Assembly: GCF_022844465.1 (NCBI RefSeq)
Contig: NZ_JALHLP010000009.1
Span: 61,752 to 125,751 of the forward strand
DNA: 64,000 nt
Direction: 5' to 3'
Source: Bradyrhizobium sp.
GTDB taxonomy: Bacteria > Pseudomonadota > Alphaproteobacteria > Rhizobiales > Xanthobacteraceae
In this document: in pieces, positions 49,086-57,460 of the stretch
Position numbering within the stretch: the stretch's first letter is position 1
Layout: every line of letters starts with the position of its first letter
Notes under the pieces: generated by a model
Seen by the model: the letters and a program-made list of their open reading frames with translations, nothing else
Told to the model about the DNA's origin: nothing
Databases searched by the model: none
Position numbers and translations under genes: made by a program

Positions 49086-49745
49086 ATGATCTGGAGATCC
49101 CCGCCTATACTAGGCTTTGCGATTGTGGTTGTGCTGGTCGCGCTCGCAACGGCCGCGCCTGTCGCGGCGCTTGCCCAGAACGATCCCTCGATTGTCCCGC
49201 CGCCGAAGAGTCTGAAGAAGCTACCGGAAGCGCCGAGCAAGCTTCCAAAGGTCGGCGCCGACCGCACCCGCGGACTGGACTTCCTGTTCGGCGCGCTGAA
49301 GGCCGCGCCTGACCAGGCCAGCGCCAAGCATGTCGAGGCGCGGATCTGGGCGATGTGGTTGCAGACCCCGAGCGATACCGCCGCGCTCCTCATGTTGCGC
49401 GCCAAGGCCGCCATGGACGCGCAGAAGGCGGATGTCGCGCTGAAGCTGCTGGATTCCGTCGTCAAGCTGCGGCCGGACTATATCGAGGCCTGGAACCGGC
49501 GTGCGACGCTGTACTACCTCAAGAACGATTATGCGCATTCGCTGCAGGACATTCGCGAAGTGCTGATCCGCGAGCCCCGTCATTTCGGCGCGCTGGCCGG
49601 CCTCGGCATGATCATGCAGGAGATCGGCGACGAAAAACGTGCGCTGGAAGCCTTCCGCAAGGCGTTGGCCGTCAATCCCCACCTCGAAAAGGTGCCGGAA
49701 ATGGTGAAGACTCTGACGGAAAAGGTCGAAGGCCGCGATATCTGA
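49086..49745 (+). CDS. Exported TPR protein (219 aa)
   Basis: An N-terminal signal or anchor helix (PILGFAIVVVLVALATAAPVAALAQ) precedes a linker rich in Pro and Lys and then TPR-like helical pairs: ALLMLRAKAAMDAQKADVALKLLDSVVKLRPDYIEAWNRRATLYYLKNDYAHSLQDIREVLIREPRHFGALAGLGMIM. A further repeat (KRALEAFRKALAVNPH) follows. This points to a periplasmic protein-protein interaction role. No partner is evident. It stands alone on the plus strand. Confidence 0.86.
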   Translation: MIWRSPPILGFAIVVVLVALATAAPVAALAQNDPSIVPPPKSLKKLPEAPSKLPKVGADRTRGLDFLFGALKAAPDQASAKHVEARIWAMWLQTPSDTAALLMLRAKAAMDAQKADVALKLLDSVVKLRPDYIEAWNRRATLYYLKNDYAHSLQDIREVLIREPRHFGALAGLGMIMQEIGDEKRALEAFRKALAVNPHLEKVPEMVKTLTEKVEGRDI

Positions 49746-49868
49746 TCGGGAACGTGGCCGGACCGATCAACAGGTCCGATTAACCTTGATTTCGGACGTA
49801 AAGCCACGGGTCTGAACGGCGCTGGTTGAACGCGCTATGATGCCGTTACACCGTCTCAGGAGCGAGCC

Positions 49869-50153
49869 ATGAAGTCATTGCTGCTGGCCGGCGCGATGGT
49901 CGTCGCGACCGGGACTTGCGGGTTGGCGCAAGGAGCTTTTTGGGTGGTCGGCGATCACGCGACCAGCAAATGCGAGATTGTCACGCGCAATCCGGTCATT
50001 AATGGTCAGGTCGGTGGAAATATCTGGTTCGGGACCGGACCCTACAAATCGCTGGACGACGCCAAGCTGGCCCGTTCGACCATTCGCGTGTGCCCGGTTG
50101 TTGTCGAGGAAGAACCCGCCGCCGAAGCCCCGGCGGGGGACAAATCCGACTAG
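49869..50153 (+). CDS. Small exported protein (94 aa)
   Basis: A signal peptide (KSLLLAGAMVVATGTCGLAQG) leads to GAFWVVGDHATSKCEIVTRNP and a second cysteine in STIRVCPVV, likely forming a single disulfide. The C-terminus is acidic and Ala-rich. The gene has CAGGAG about seven bases upstream of its ATG. No known domain is recognised. The two-Cys layout around a WVVGD...KCEIVTxNP core occurs in small rhizobial periplasmic proteins. Confidence 0.72.
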   Translation: MKSLLLAGAMVVATGTCGLAQGAFWVVGDHATSKCEIVTRNPVINGQVGGNIWFGTGPYKSLDDAKLARSTIRVCPVVVEEEPAAEAPAGDKSD

Positions 50154-50201
50154 AGCATGATCCGGAAAAGTGTGCAGCGATTTTCCGAAAAGATCATGCT
50201 C
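50153..50201. repeat. GAGCATGATCCGG palindromic repeat, copy 2
   Basis: GAGCATGATCCGGAAAAGTGTG...TTTTCCGAAAAGATCATGCTC repeats the element at 35054-35102 with a slightly different centre. It overlaps the end of the stop codon of the preceding small gene by one base. Confidence 0.9.
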
Positions 50202-50214
50202 GAACAGAGAGCTA

Positions 50215-50251
50215 AAGCGCGATGATGGTTCATCCCAACCTCATCGCGCTT
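50215..50251. terminator. 15-bp hairpin between convergent genes
   Basis: AAGCGCGATGA (50215-50225) pairs with TCATCGCGCTT (50241-50251), and GGTT with AACC continues the stem around a CATCCC loop. It directly follows the GAGCATGATCC repeat and touches the stop codon of the minus-strand gene. There is no T run, so termination is inferred from position. Confidence 0.55.
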
Positions 50252-50430
50252 CAGTGTACGGCGCTGCTGCCGCGGGCCATCCCGTCGAGGCCGACGGCGG
50301 CGTAGAACTGGGCCAACTCGACCTCGAGCTGCTCATTCACCCGCAGCAGGGCCTTGAGCGCGCCGCGGAGGTCGCCACTGCAACTCGCAACGATCTGATC
50401 AATGGCGGCTTCGCTTGCGTCGGAAATCAT
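50251..50430 (-). CDS. Small helical protein (59 aa)
   Basis: From the ATG at 50430, which has GGAGGA about seven bases upstream, the product reads MISDASEAAIDQIVASCSGDLRGALKALLRVNEQLEVELAQFYAAV. It is almost entirely helical and amphipathic with one Cys. The good ribosome site and sensible composition support a real gene. The longer in-frame version to 50601 lacks both. No function is known to me. Confidence 0.68.
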   Translation of the reverse strand: MISDASEAAIDQIVASCSGDLRGALKALLRVNEQLEVELAQFYAAVGLDGMARGSSAVH

Positions 50431-50613
50431 GGGGTGGTCCTCCGGTGGTACGCTGGAACGACGTGAGGTCTTGGCCCAGTTTTTGTGTATTGCGTGCACA
50501 ATGCGGGCATCGACCACCCCATCAGGCACGCCCACACGTGGCGAAAGTAATGGCGCCATCATAAAAATTTCCGATGACGTCCATATGACCCCGCTATCCA
50601 CAGGAGGGGTTGT

Positions 50614-51651
50614 TTGTTGACGATTCGCGAAACTCGGCCCCGTTCACGCCGTATTTCGCTGGTGCAGAAATTAATCCGGACTATTTCGATGGTGGCGGTA
50701 TTCTTGGTGGCGACGCTGGGGGTGCTGGCGCTGGTCACGCAGGCCGGTGTCCTGCTGGCGCAGCGGGCCTATCCCGCCAAGGGCAGGATGGTGGAGGTTG
50801 CCGGCGGCGTCCTGCACATCGTCGATATCGGGCCACGCAATGCGCCCGGCCCGCCGATCGTGATGCTGCATGGCGCGAGTTCCACGCTCGAGGTGATGCG
50901 ACAGCCGGTCGGCCAACGGCTAGCCGAGGACCACCGCGTGATCCTGATCGATCGCCCCGGCCATGGCTGGAGCACGCGCCATCACCTCGACGACTCGACC
51001 CCCGAAAGCCAGGGCCGCATGATCCACGAGGCGCTGGCCAGGCTTGGCGTCGACCGGGCAGTGTTCGTTGTGCATTCCTGGGCCGGCGCGCTCGGAGCGC
51101 GGATGGCACTGGATTATCCGCGGGCGGTCGCGGGCCTCGTCATGCTGGCGCCGGTGGCTTACCCGTGGCCGGGCGGCGTCGGGCGCTTCAACAGGCTCGT
51201 CGCCATGCCCGTCATCGGCCCGCTGCTGGCCTACACCATCACGCTGCCGCTCGGCTATTTCCTCACCGAGCCCGGCGCGCGCGGGGTGTTCCTGCCGCAG
51301 CCGATGCCGGATGGCTTTGTCCAGGATACCGCGACGCCGCTGTTGCTGCGTCCCCGGCAATTCATCGCCAATGCGCTTGACTTGGTGACGCTAAAGGCGG
51401 CGGTCGCCGCCCAGGCGCCTCGCTATTCGCAAATCAAAACGCCGGTCACCATCATTGCGGGCGACGAATCGGACAGGACGGTATCGACCCGGATTCATTC
51501 GCGCCCGCTCGCAGCCGCCGTGCCGGACGCCAGGCTGATCGTTCTGCCTGGCGTCGGTCACATGGTGCAGAACGTGGCGCCCGATCTGGTGGTCACCGAA
51601 GTTGAGGCGATGATGCGAATGACGCTCCGTACGGCTTCGGAGCCCGACTAG
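50614..51651 (+). CDS. Membrane-anchored alpha/beta hydrolase
   Basis: A 345-residue hydrolase with an N-terminal helix (TISMVAVFLVATLGVLALVTQAGVLLAQ) that anchors or exports it. IVMLHGASSTLEV near 90, the nucleophile elbow VVHSWAGALGARMAL near 152, the acid in IAGDESDRTVS near 290 and PGVGHMVQN near 317 make the triad. The elbow has Trp-Ala (HSWAG) instead of the common xGxSxGG, as in epoxide-hydrolase or haloalkane-dehalogenase-like members. Two adjacent TTG codons (50614, 50617) follow AGGAGGGG; either could be the start. Confidence 0.87.
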   Translation: MLTIRETRPRSRRISLVQKLIRTISMVAVFLVATLGVLALVTQAGVLLAQRAYPAKGRMVEVAGGVLHIVDIGPRNAPGPPIVMLHGASSTLEVMRQPVGQRLAEDHRVILIDRPGHGWSTRHHLDDSTPESQGRMIHEALARLGVDRAVFVVHSWAGALGARMALDYPRAVAGLVMLAPVAYPWPGGVGRFNRLVAMPVIGPLLAYTITLPLGYFLTEPGARGVFLPQPMPDGFVQDTATPLLLRPRQFIANALDLVTLKAAVAAQAPRYSQIKTPVTIIAGDESDRTVSTRIHSRPLAAAVPDARLIVLPGVGHMVQNVAPDLVVTEVEAMMRMTLRTASEPD

Positions 51652-51673
51652 TGCGTGGCGAGCTCCGGTGGCC

Positions 51674-52066
51674 TTACTTGACCTTGCCGTCCTTGTCGTA
51701 TTGCGCGATGAACGCCCAGAGGTCGCCTGCCTCTTTTTCATTCTTGATGCCGGCAAAAATCATCTTTGTGCCGGGAATCTTCGCCTTCGGATCCTTGATG
51801 TAGTCGAGGAAGACGTCCTTGCTCCAGGTGATGCCCGAATTCTTGTTGGCTTCCGAATAGGAGTAGCCTTCCACGGTGCCGGACTTGCGGCCCTCCAGCC
51901 CGTTCAGGGCCGGGCCGACCTTGTTCTTGGCACCTTCGCCGACGGCGTGGCAGGCCAGGCATTTGTTGAACGAGGTCTTGCCGGCGGCAACATCCTGCGC
52001 CAGTGCAGCGGACGTCGCGGCCATGGTAGCGATGACGGCCATCGCGCTTGAGGTCAGTTTCGTCAT
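51674..52066 (-). CDS. Class I soluble cytochrome c (c2/c552-like)
   Basis: A 130-residue protein with signal peptide (TSSAMAVIATMAATSAALAQ). The heme site CLACH is at about residue 37 and the axial Met in KMIFAGI near 107. KVGPALNGLEGRKSGTVEGYSYSEANKNSGITW is typical of mitochondrial-type and CycA-like cytochromes. It carries electrons between periplasmic or membrane complexes such as bc1 and oxidases. The ATG at 52066 is used because it starts the signal peptide. It is divergent from glcD, which could supply electrons to the same chain, but a direct tie is not shown. Confidence 0.93.
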   Translation of the reverse strand: MTKLTSSAMAVIATMAATSAALAQDVAAGKTSFNKCLACHAVGEGAKNKVGPALNGLEGRKSGTVEGYSYSEANKNSGITWSKDVFLDYIKDPKAKIPGTKMIFAGIKNEKEAGDLWAFIAQYDKDGKVK

Positions 52067-52294
52067 GAGTGCTCTTCGTCCTTTTCGGGGGGCATGTGAG
52101 GCGGTCGCTTTTGGCATGACCCGCGCGGAGTGGACAAGCCCCGAAACGGCGAGAAGTTTCATGTCCACTGCGCCCCCGATCGACAACTCATTCGGGGCTG
52201 TCCCGGGGGTCGGATCGGCGGCCTACCCAAGCCGGTTCAGACGTGCTTGATTTAACGCCTGAAAACGTTCGTCGCGAGGCCCGGAGAGGACCCC

Positions 52295-53788
52295 ATGGCC
52301 ATCATGATGCCGGCCGCCGATCAGGCGGTCCTGGACCGCCGCGAGGCCATCGTGGCAGCGCTTCGGGCCATCGTGCCGGGCGAGGGCGTGATCGATACGC
52401 CGGCGCAAATGCTGCCCTATGAGTCCGACGGCCTGATGGCCTACCGGCAGCCGCCGATGGTCGTGGTGCTGCCCGACACCACCGAACAGGTCTCCAGGGT
52501 CCTGAAATACTGCTTCGAGCAGGGCATCAAGGTGGTGCCGCGCGGCTCCGGCACCTCGCTGTCCGGCGGCGCGCTGCCGCTGGCCGACGGCGTGCTGCTG
52601 GGTCTCGGCAAATTCAAACGCATCCGCGAAATCGATTTCGACAACCGCGCCGTGGTGACCGAACCCGGCGTCACCAACCTCGCCATCAGCCAGGCAGTGG
52701 CCCATGCCGGCTTCTACTACGCACCCGATCCATCGTCGCAGATCGCCTGCTCGATCGGCGGCAACGTCGCGGAGAATTCCGGCGGCGTGCATTGCCTGAA
52801 ATACGGCATGACCACCAACAACGTGCTCGGCTGCGAAATCGTGCTGATCACCGGCGAGGTGCTGCGGATCGGCGGCAAGTCCGCGGAAAATTCCGGCTAC
52901 GACCTGATGGGAATCATCACCGGCTCCGAAGGGCTGCTCGGCGTCATCACCGAAGTCACGGTGCGGATCCTGCAGAAACCGGAGACGGCCCGCGCCCTGA
53001 TGGTCGGTTTCGCCGCGGTCGAGGCCGCCGGCGAATGCGTGGCCGCCATCATCGGCGCCGGCATCATTCCCGGCGGCATGGAGATGATGGACAAGCCCGC
53101 GATCCACGCCGCCGAAGCCTTTGTCCATGCCGGCTATCCGCTCGACGTCGAGGCGCTATTGATCATCGAACTCGACGGTCCCGGCGTCGAAGTCGACGAA
53201 CTTATCACGCGCGTCGAGGCGATCGCAAAGCGCAGCGGCTCGACCACCTGCCAGATTTCGAACTCGGAAGCCGAGCGCAATCTGTTCTGGGCCGGCCGCA
53301 AGGCGGCGTTTCCGGCGGTCGGACGGATTTCGCCTGATTACCTCTGCATGGACGGCACCATTCCGCGCGGCGCGCTGCCGAAGGCGTTGACCCGGATTCG
53401 GGAGCTATCGGAGAAATACGGCCTCGGCGTCGCCAACGTCTTCCATGCGGGCGACGGCAATCTGCATCCGTTGATCCTCTATGACGCCAACAAGCCCGGA
53501 GAGATGGAGCGCGCCGAGGCCTTCGGCGCCGATATCCTGCGCGCTTGCGTCGAATTCGGCGGCGTGCTCACCGGCGAGCATGGCGTCGGCATCGAGAAGC
53601 GCGATTTGATGCCCGAGATGTTTTCGGAAGTGGACCTCAACCAGCAGCAGCGGCTGAAATGCGCCTTTGACGCGCAGGGGCTGCTCAATCCGGGCAAGGT
53701 GTTTCCGACCCTGCACCGCTGCGCCGAACTAGGCCGCGTGCATGTCCATGGCGGCCGGCTGGCGTTTCCCGATTTGCCGAGATTCTAG
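52295..53788 (+). CDS. glcD: Glycolate oxidase, FAD-linked subunit GlcD
   Basis: A 497-residue flavoprotein of the FAD_binding_4/FAD-oxidase-C type. VVPRGSGTSLSGGALPLADGVLLGL near residue 82 and IACSIGGNVAENSGGVHCLKYGMTTNNVLG near 150 bind FAD. NVFHAGDGNLHPLILYD near 385 and GGVLTGEHGVGIEKRDLM near 425 are the catalytic C-terminal motifs. With GlcE and GlcF it oxidises glycolate to glyoxylate and passes electrons to the quinone pool. GGAGAGGA lies ahead of the ATG. It is the first gene of glcDEF; no GlcC regulator is in view. Confidence 0.95.
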   Translation: MAIMMPAADQAVLDRREAIVAALRAIVPGEGVIDTPAQMLPYESDGLMAYRQPPMVVVLPDTTEQVSRVLKYCFEQGIKVVPRGSGTSLSGGALPLADGVLLGLGKFKRIREIDFDNRAVVTEPGVTNLAISQAVAHAGFYYAPDPSSQIACSIGGNVAENSGGVHCLKYGMTTNNVLGCEIVLITGEVLRIGGKSAENSGYDLMGIITGSEGLLGVITEVTVRILQKPETARALMVGFAAVEAAGECVAAIIGAGIIPGGMEMMDKPAIHAAEAFVHAGYPLDVEALLIIELDGPGVEVDELITRVEAIAKRSGSTTCQISNSEAERNLFWAGRKAAFPAVGRISPDYLCMDGTIPRGALPKALTRIRELSEKYGLGVANVFHAGDGNLHPLILYDANKPGEMERAEAFGADILRACVEFGGVLTGEHGVGIEKRDLMPEMFSEVDLNQQQRLKCAFDAQGLLNPGKVFPTLHRCAELGRVHVHGGRLAFPDLPRF

Positions 53789-53811
53789 CGATGAGGTTCA
53801 CCGAGTTTTCC

Positions 53812-53916
53812 GTCGTCATACCCCGCGAAGGCGGGGTATCCAGTACGCCGTACTGCCGGTTTTCGTCCTCGGCCGCCATGATTACTGGATCGTCCGCTTT
53901 CGCGAACGATGACGAC
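53812..53916. repeat. Repeat with GTCGTCAT/ATGACGAC ends, overlapping the glcE start
   Basis: The terminal arms are GTCGTCAT (53812-53819) and ATGACGAC (53909-53916). Inside are the hairpin ATACCCCGCGAAGGCGGGGTAT, the pair TCCAGTA/TTACTGGA and a CGC-TTTCGCG end. It is of the Bradyrhizobium GTCATACCCGCGAAGGCGGG type. The apparent glcE start codon is the first three bases of its right arm. Confidence 0.88.
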
Positions 53917-55174
53917 AGAGCTCAGGTTTGAAACCGTGGACACCCTGAAAGTACGTGACGCCAAGGACGTCGAAGAGGTGGTGCGGGCGGCGATCGCCAG
54001 CGAGCAGCCGCTGGAGATTGTTGGTCATGGTACCCGGCGGCAGATCGGCCAGCCGATGGCCACCAACGCCGTTCTCGACCTTTCGGCGCTCAATGCCGTC
54101 ACGTCCTACGAGCCGAACGAGTTGATCATCACCGTGCAATCAGGCGCCCCGCTCGCCGACGTCCAGTCGCTGATCGATTCCAAAAACCAGCAATTCGCCT
54201 TTGAGCCGGTCGATATTTCGGCGCTGCTCGGCGTGACTGGCAGCGGCACCATCGGCGGCATGATCGGCGCGGGTCTTGCCGGCCCTCGGCGGATCAAGGC
54301 CGGCGGCGTCCGCGATCACCTGCTTGGTGCCCACGCCGTGTCCGGCTTCGGCGACAGTTTCAAGACCGGCGGACGGGTGGTGAAGAACGTCACCGGCTAC
54401 GATCTCTGCAAGCTGCTGGCGGGCTCATGGGGCACGCTGGCGGTCATGACCGAGGTCACGCTGAAAGTGATGCCGAAGCCGGAGAGCGAGCGCACGCTGC
54501 TGCTGTCAGGGCTGGACGACCTCGCCGCCAACCGGGCGATGACCGCCGCACTCGGCTCGCCGTTCGACGTCTCGGGCGCCGCGCATCTGCCGAATTCGGC
54601 GTTCCGGCCCGCTACCGGCGCGCTGGCGGGTCTCGGTTCGCGGGGGCGGGCGGTCACCCTGCTGCGGCTCGAAGGTATCGCGGCTTCCGTCGCCGATCGC
54701 GCCGATTCGCTGGCCAGGGCGCTGGCGTCGTTCGCCGCCGCCGAAATGTTGCAGGACGAGGCCTCGGCGGCGGTCTGGCGCGCGATCCGGGATGTCGAGC
54801 CGTTCGCGGCGGGCGGCACGCTCGGCGCGTGGCCGGTGTGGCGGATCGTCTGTCCGCCGGCCGCGGGCGGCGCGCTCGGCCAGGCGCTGGCGCACGATAC
54901 CGGGGGCGACGTGCTCTATGATTGGGGCGGCGGCCTGATCTGGGCCACGATGCCGCGCAAGCCGGACGCGCAGGCGGGGCTGCTGCGCCAGCGCGTCGAG
55001 GCCGTGGGCGGCCACGCGGCGCTGATCCGGGCCGCCGAACAGGTTCGGCGCGATGTCGACGTATTCCAGCCGCAGCCGGCCGGCCTCGCCGGCCTCAGCG
55101 AGCGGGTGCGCCACAGCTTCGATCCCAGGATCATCCTCAACCGCGGCCGGATGGTGCGGGGAGCGGCGACATGA
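53909..55174 (+). CDS. glcE: Glycolate oxidase, FAD-binding subunit GlcE
   Basis: A 421-residue FAD-binding protein with the typical GlcE core: EIVGHGTRRQIGQPMATNAVLDLSALNAV near residue 35 and TGSGTIGGMIGAGLAGPRRIKAGGVRDHLLGAHAVSGFGDSFKTGGRVVKNVTGYDLCKLLAGSWGTLAVMTEVTLK at about 108-190. It forms the glycolate oxidase complex with GlcD and GlcF. The ATG at 53909 lies inside a repeat element and has no good ribosome site. A GTG at 53936, just before DTLKVRD where family similarity begins, is a credible native start. It is coupled to glcF by an ATGA overlap. Confidence 0.92.
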   Translation: MTTELRFETVDTLKVRDAKDVEEVVRAAIASEQPLEIVGHGTRRQIGQPMATNAVLDLSALNAVTSYEPNELIITVQSGAPLADVQSLIDSKNQQFAFEPVDISALLGVTGSGTIGGMIGAGLAGPRRIKAGGVRDHLLGAHAVSGFGDSFKTGGRVVKNVTGYDLCKLLAGSWGTLAVMTEVTLKVMPKPESERTLLLSGLDDLAANRAMTAALGSPFDVSGAAHLPNSAFRPATGALAGLGSRGRAVTLLRLEGIAASVADRADSLARALASFAAAEMLQDEASAAVWRAIRDVEPFAAGGTLGAWPVWRIVCPPAAGGALGQALAHDTGGDVLYDWGGGLIWATMPRKPDAQAGLLRQRVEAVGGHAALIRAAEQVRRDVDVFQPQPAGLAGLSERVRHSFDPRIILNRGRMVRGAAT

Positions 55175-56481
55175 AAACCGAATTCTCGCTCGCCCAACTC
55201 GCCGACCCTGATATCGCCGAAGCCGACAAGATTCTGCGCGCCTGCGTGCATTGCGGGTTCTGCACCGCGACCTGTCCGACCTATGTGCTGCTCGGCGACG
55301 AGCTCGATAGCCCGCGCGGACGCATCTATCTGATCAAGGAAATGCTGGAGAAGGGCAAGCCGCCCACGCCGGAGGTGGTCAAGCATATCGACCGCTGCCT
55401 GTCCTGCCTCGCCTGCATGACCACCTGTCCGTCCGGCGTCAATTACATGCATCTGGTCGATCAGGCGCGGGTCCGGATCGAGCGGGATTACTCCCGGCCG
55501 CTGACCGAGCGGGCCTTGCGCGCGATGCTGGCCTTCGTGCTGCCGCGGCCGGGGCTGTTCCGCGTCGGCATGGTCCTGGCGCGGCTGGCCCGGCCGCTTG
55601 CGGCCCTGTTGCCGACGCCGAAGGCCGCGCCGGTTCCCGGCCTGCTGCGGCGGATCAAGGCGATGCTGGCGCTGGCGCCTGCGGGCCTGCCGGCGGCGGG
55701 GCCGTCCGGTGGCAGCGTGTTTCCGGCCGTCGGCGAGAGGCGCGGAAGGGTGGCGCTGCTGCAGGGCTGCGCCCAGCAGGTGCTGGCGCCACGCATCAAC
55801 CAGGCTGCCATCAATGTGCTGACGCGGCATGGCGTCGAGGTGGTGCTGGTAAGGGACGAGCAGTGCTGCGGCGCGCTGACCCACCATCTGGGGCGGGACG
55901 GCGACGCGCTGGCTCGGGCCCGCGCCAACATCAACGTGTGGAAAAAAGAGGCGGAACAGGGCGGCCTTGACGCCATTCTGGTCACGACCTCGGGCTGCGG
56001 CACGGTCATCAAGGACTACGGCTTCATGCTGCGCGAGGACAGCGATTTCGCCGCCGGCGCGGCGCAGATATCCGCGCTGGCCAAGGATATCACCGAGTAT
56101 CTCGCCGCCATCCCGCTCCACCCGTCCAGCCAGAAAGGCGATGTTACGGTCGCCTATCACGCCGCCTGTTCGCTGCAGCACGGTCAGAAAATCACGCAGG
56201 CCCCGAAAGAATTGCTTTCCAAGAGCGGATTCGTGGTGAAAGATGTGCCCGAGAGCCATTTGTGTTGCGGTTCGGCTGGGACCTACAACATTCTCCAGCC
56301 CGATATTGCGAGCAGGTTGCGCGATCGAAAGGTCGCCAACATTGCTAGCGTCAAGCCGGACATGATCGCCGCGGGCAATATCGGGTGCATGGTTCAGATT
56401 GCCGGCGGTACGTCAGTTCCTGTGGTGCACACGATTGAGCTGCTCGATTGGGCGACAGGAGGCCCCAAGCCTGGATTGTAG
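55171..56481 (+). CDS. glcF: Glycolate oxidase, iron-sulfur subunit GlcF
   Basis: A 436-residue protein with two N-terminal [4Fe-4S] motifs, CVHCGFCTATCPTY near residue 25 and CLSCLACMTTCPSG near 75. Two CCG-type heterodisulfide-reductase-like domains follow (LLQGCAQQ...DEQCCGALTHHLG near 225 and YHAACSLQHGQK...SHLCCGSAGTYN near 330-370). It relays electrons from the GlcDE flavins to membrane quinones. The start ATG overlaps the glcE stop. It is the last gene of the operon. Confidence 0.95.
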   Translation: MKTEFSLAQLADPDIAEADKILRACVHCGFCTATCPTYVLLGDELDSPRGRIYLIKEMLEKGKPPTPEVVKHIDRCLSCLACMTTCPSGVNYMHLVDQARVRIERDYSRPLTERALRAMLAFVLPRPGLFRVGMVLARLARPLAALLPTPKAAPVPGLLRRIKAMLALAPAGLPAAGPSGGSVFPAVGERRGRVALLQGCAQQVLAPRINQAAINVLTRHGVEVVLVRDEQCCGALTHHLGRDGDALARARANINVWKKEAEQGGLDAILVTTSGCGTVIKDYGFMLREDSDFAAGAAQISALAKDITEYLAAIPLHPSSQKGDVTVAYHAACSLQHGQKITQAPKELLSKSGFVVKDVPESHLCCGSAGTYNILQPDIASRLRDRKVANIASVKPDMIAAGNIGCMVQIAGGTSVPVVHTIELLDWATGGPKPGL

Positions 56482-56622
56482 GAGGCCAGGATTGAATTGA
56501 TCGACCGGCCCACGGGCATGGGACGGTGGATATGATTTTGTCGATGGCGTTGGGTCGACAGTGTTTGGATTAACAGAGCTTGGACCAATTGATTTGGACC
56601 AGCGGCAACAGGAGGGATCACG

Positions 56623-57054
56623 ATGGCGAAGGGCAAGAAGAGCAAAAAGGGCAAAAAGGCCAAGAAGGCCGGGAAGGCCGTAGCGGCGAAGAAGAAATCA
56701 GCCAGGAAGTCGTCGAAGAAGGTCGCAAAGAAATCGGCTAAGAAATCCGTGAAGAAGTCGGCGAAGAAATCGGCGAAGAAGTCGGCCAAGAAGAGCAAGA
56801 AGGCTGCGAAGAAGGGCGCAAGGAAATCCGCCAGCAAATCCAAGGCGGCGCCGAAGAAGGCGGCCATGAAGAGCCCGGCGAAGAAGCGAAAGCCGCCGGC
56901 CCGGCCTGCGGCACCCGCCCCGATGGCGGCTCCCGAACCTGCGCCCGCCTCGGCCCCGAGCTGGGCCAGCCCGAGTCCCGAGCCCGCGACCCCGTCATGG
57001 GGATCGACTCCGTCATGGGGATCCGGTTCATCTGGCGGCGGCGATCAGCACTAG
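56623..57054 (+). CDS. Histone H1-like AKP-rich DNA-binding protein
   Basis: A 143-residue protein in which residues 1-90 consist almost entirely of Lys, Ala and Ser in tandem KKSAKKS / KKSVKKS-type pentads. A Pro/Ala-rich stretch (APAPMAAPEPAPASAPSW) and a Gly/Ser/Trp tail with a repeated PSWGS follow. This matches bacterial histone H1-like proteins such as AlgP and HupS-type tails that bind DNA non-specifically. It may condense the nucleoid or act as a regulator. The nucleotide repeats (AAGAAATCGGC) could slip, changing repeat number between strains. GGAGGG precedes the ATG. Confidence 0.87.
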   Translation: MAKGKKSKKGKKAKKAGKAVAAKKKSARKSSKKVAKKSAKKSVKKSAKKSAKKSAKKSKKAAKKGARKSASKSKAAPKKAAMKSPAKKRKPPARPAAPAPMAAPEPAPASAPSWASPSPEPATPSWGSTPSWGSGSSGGGDQH

Positions 57055-57084
57055 GCCCACGGGTACCGGTTATGAGCATTTCGG

Positions 57085-57120
57085 AAAGGCCGCAGCGTCC
57101 ATTGCTGCGGCCTTTGTTGC
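57085..57120 (+). terminator. Rho-independent terminator of the histone-like gene
   Basis: AAAGGCCGCAGC (57085-57096) pairs with GCTGCGGCCTTT (57104-57115), a perfect 12-bp stem, with TTGTTG after it. It is placed 30 bases after the stop. Confidence 0.9.
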
Positions 57121-57460
57121 GTGCGCCTCCTGCTCCCCTCGCCCGTAATTAGATTCGCCAAAAGCCCTTTCCTGCGGGCGCTTTATCCGGCGGCCTTCAA
57201 TTACGGACGGCGCGACCGTCCCCGCAAACCCCATGCAGCAACCCAATATTTGTTGTCCAACTGCAACACTCGCCGAAAACATCGCTCGGAGATCGTCCAA
57301 CGCCCAAAAAGGCGGCATTTGCTCGCCCTTTTTGCTTTCCGGTGGGGGGCTTCGCAGATCAGAGTTTCAACCAGATCGAGAAGTTGGGTCGCAGTCGGTT
57401 ATCGCTTGCCCTTTGGGGGGCACCGGAGCGGGACTGCTTGAGAGCGCGATGGGGATCGTA
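57121..57460. other. Long AT-richer leader region of the porin gene (340 bp)
   Basis: The stretch lies between the histone terminator and the porin start and is visibly richer in A and T than its surroundings (for example TAATTAGATT and CAATATTTGTTGTCCAA). No conserved coding frame is seen. It contains a terminator-like hairpin at 57305-57334 and probably the porin promoter downstream of it. A separate short transcript ending at the hairpin is possible. Confidence 0.5.
57305..57334 (+). terminator. Terminator-like hairpin in the porin leader
   Basis: CAAAAAGGCG (57305-57314) pairs with CGCCCTTTTTG (57324-57334), with one bulged C around the loop GCATTTGCT. Flanking A and T runs make it look like an intrinsic terminator, 126 bases before the porin ATG. 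Confidence 0.6.

Noticed and set aside
54916..56259. 447-codon minus-strand frame over glcE/glcF
   Set aside because: It is antisense to the glc genes, with residue composition typical of complementary-strand shadows.
57233..57460. N-terminal extension of the porin to 57233
   Set aside because: The signal peptide begins at 57461, and the upstream frame crosses the terminator-like hairpin without conserved sequence.
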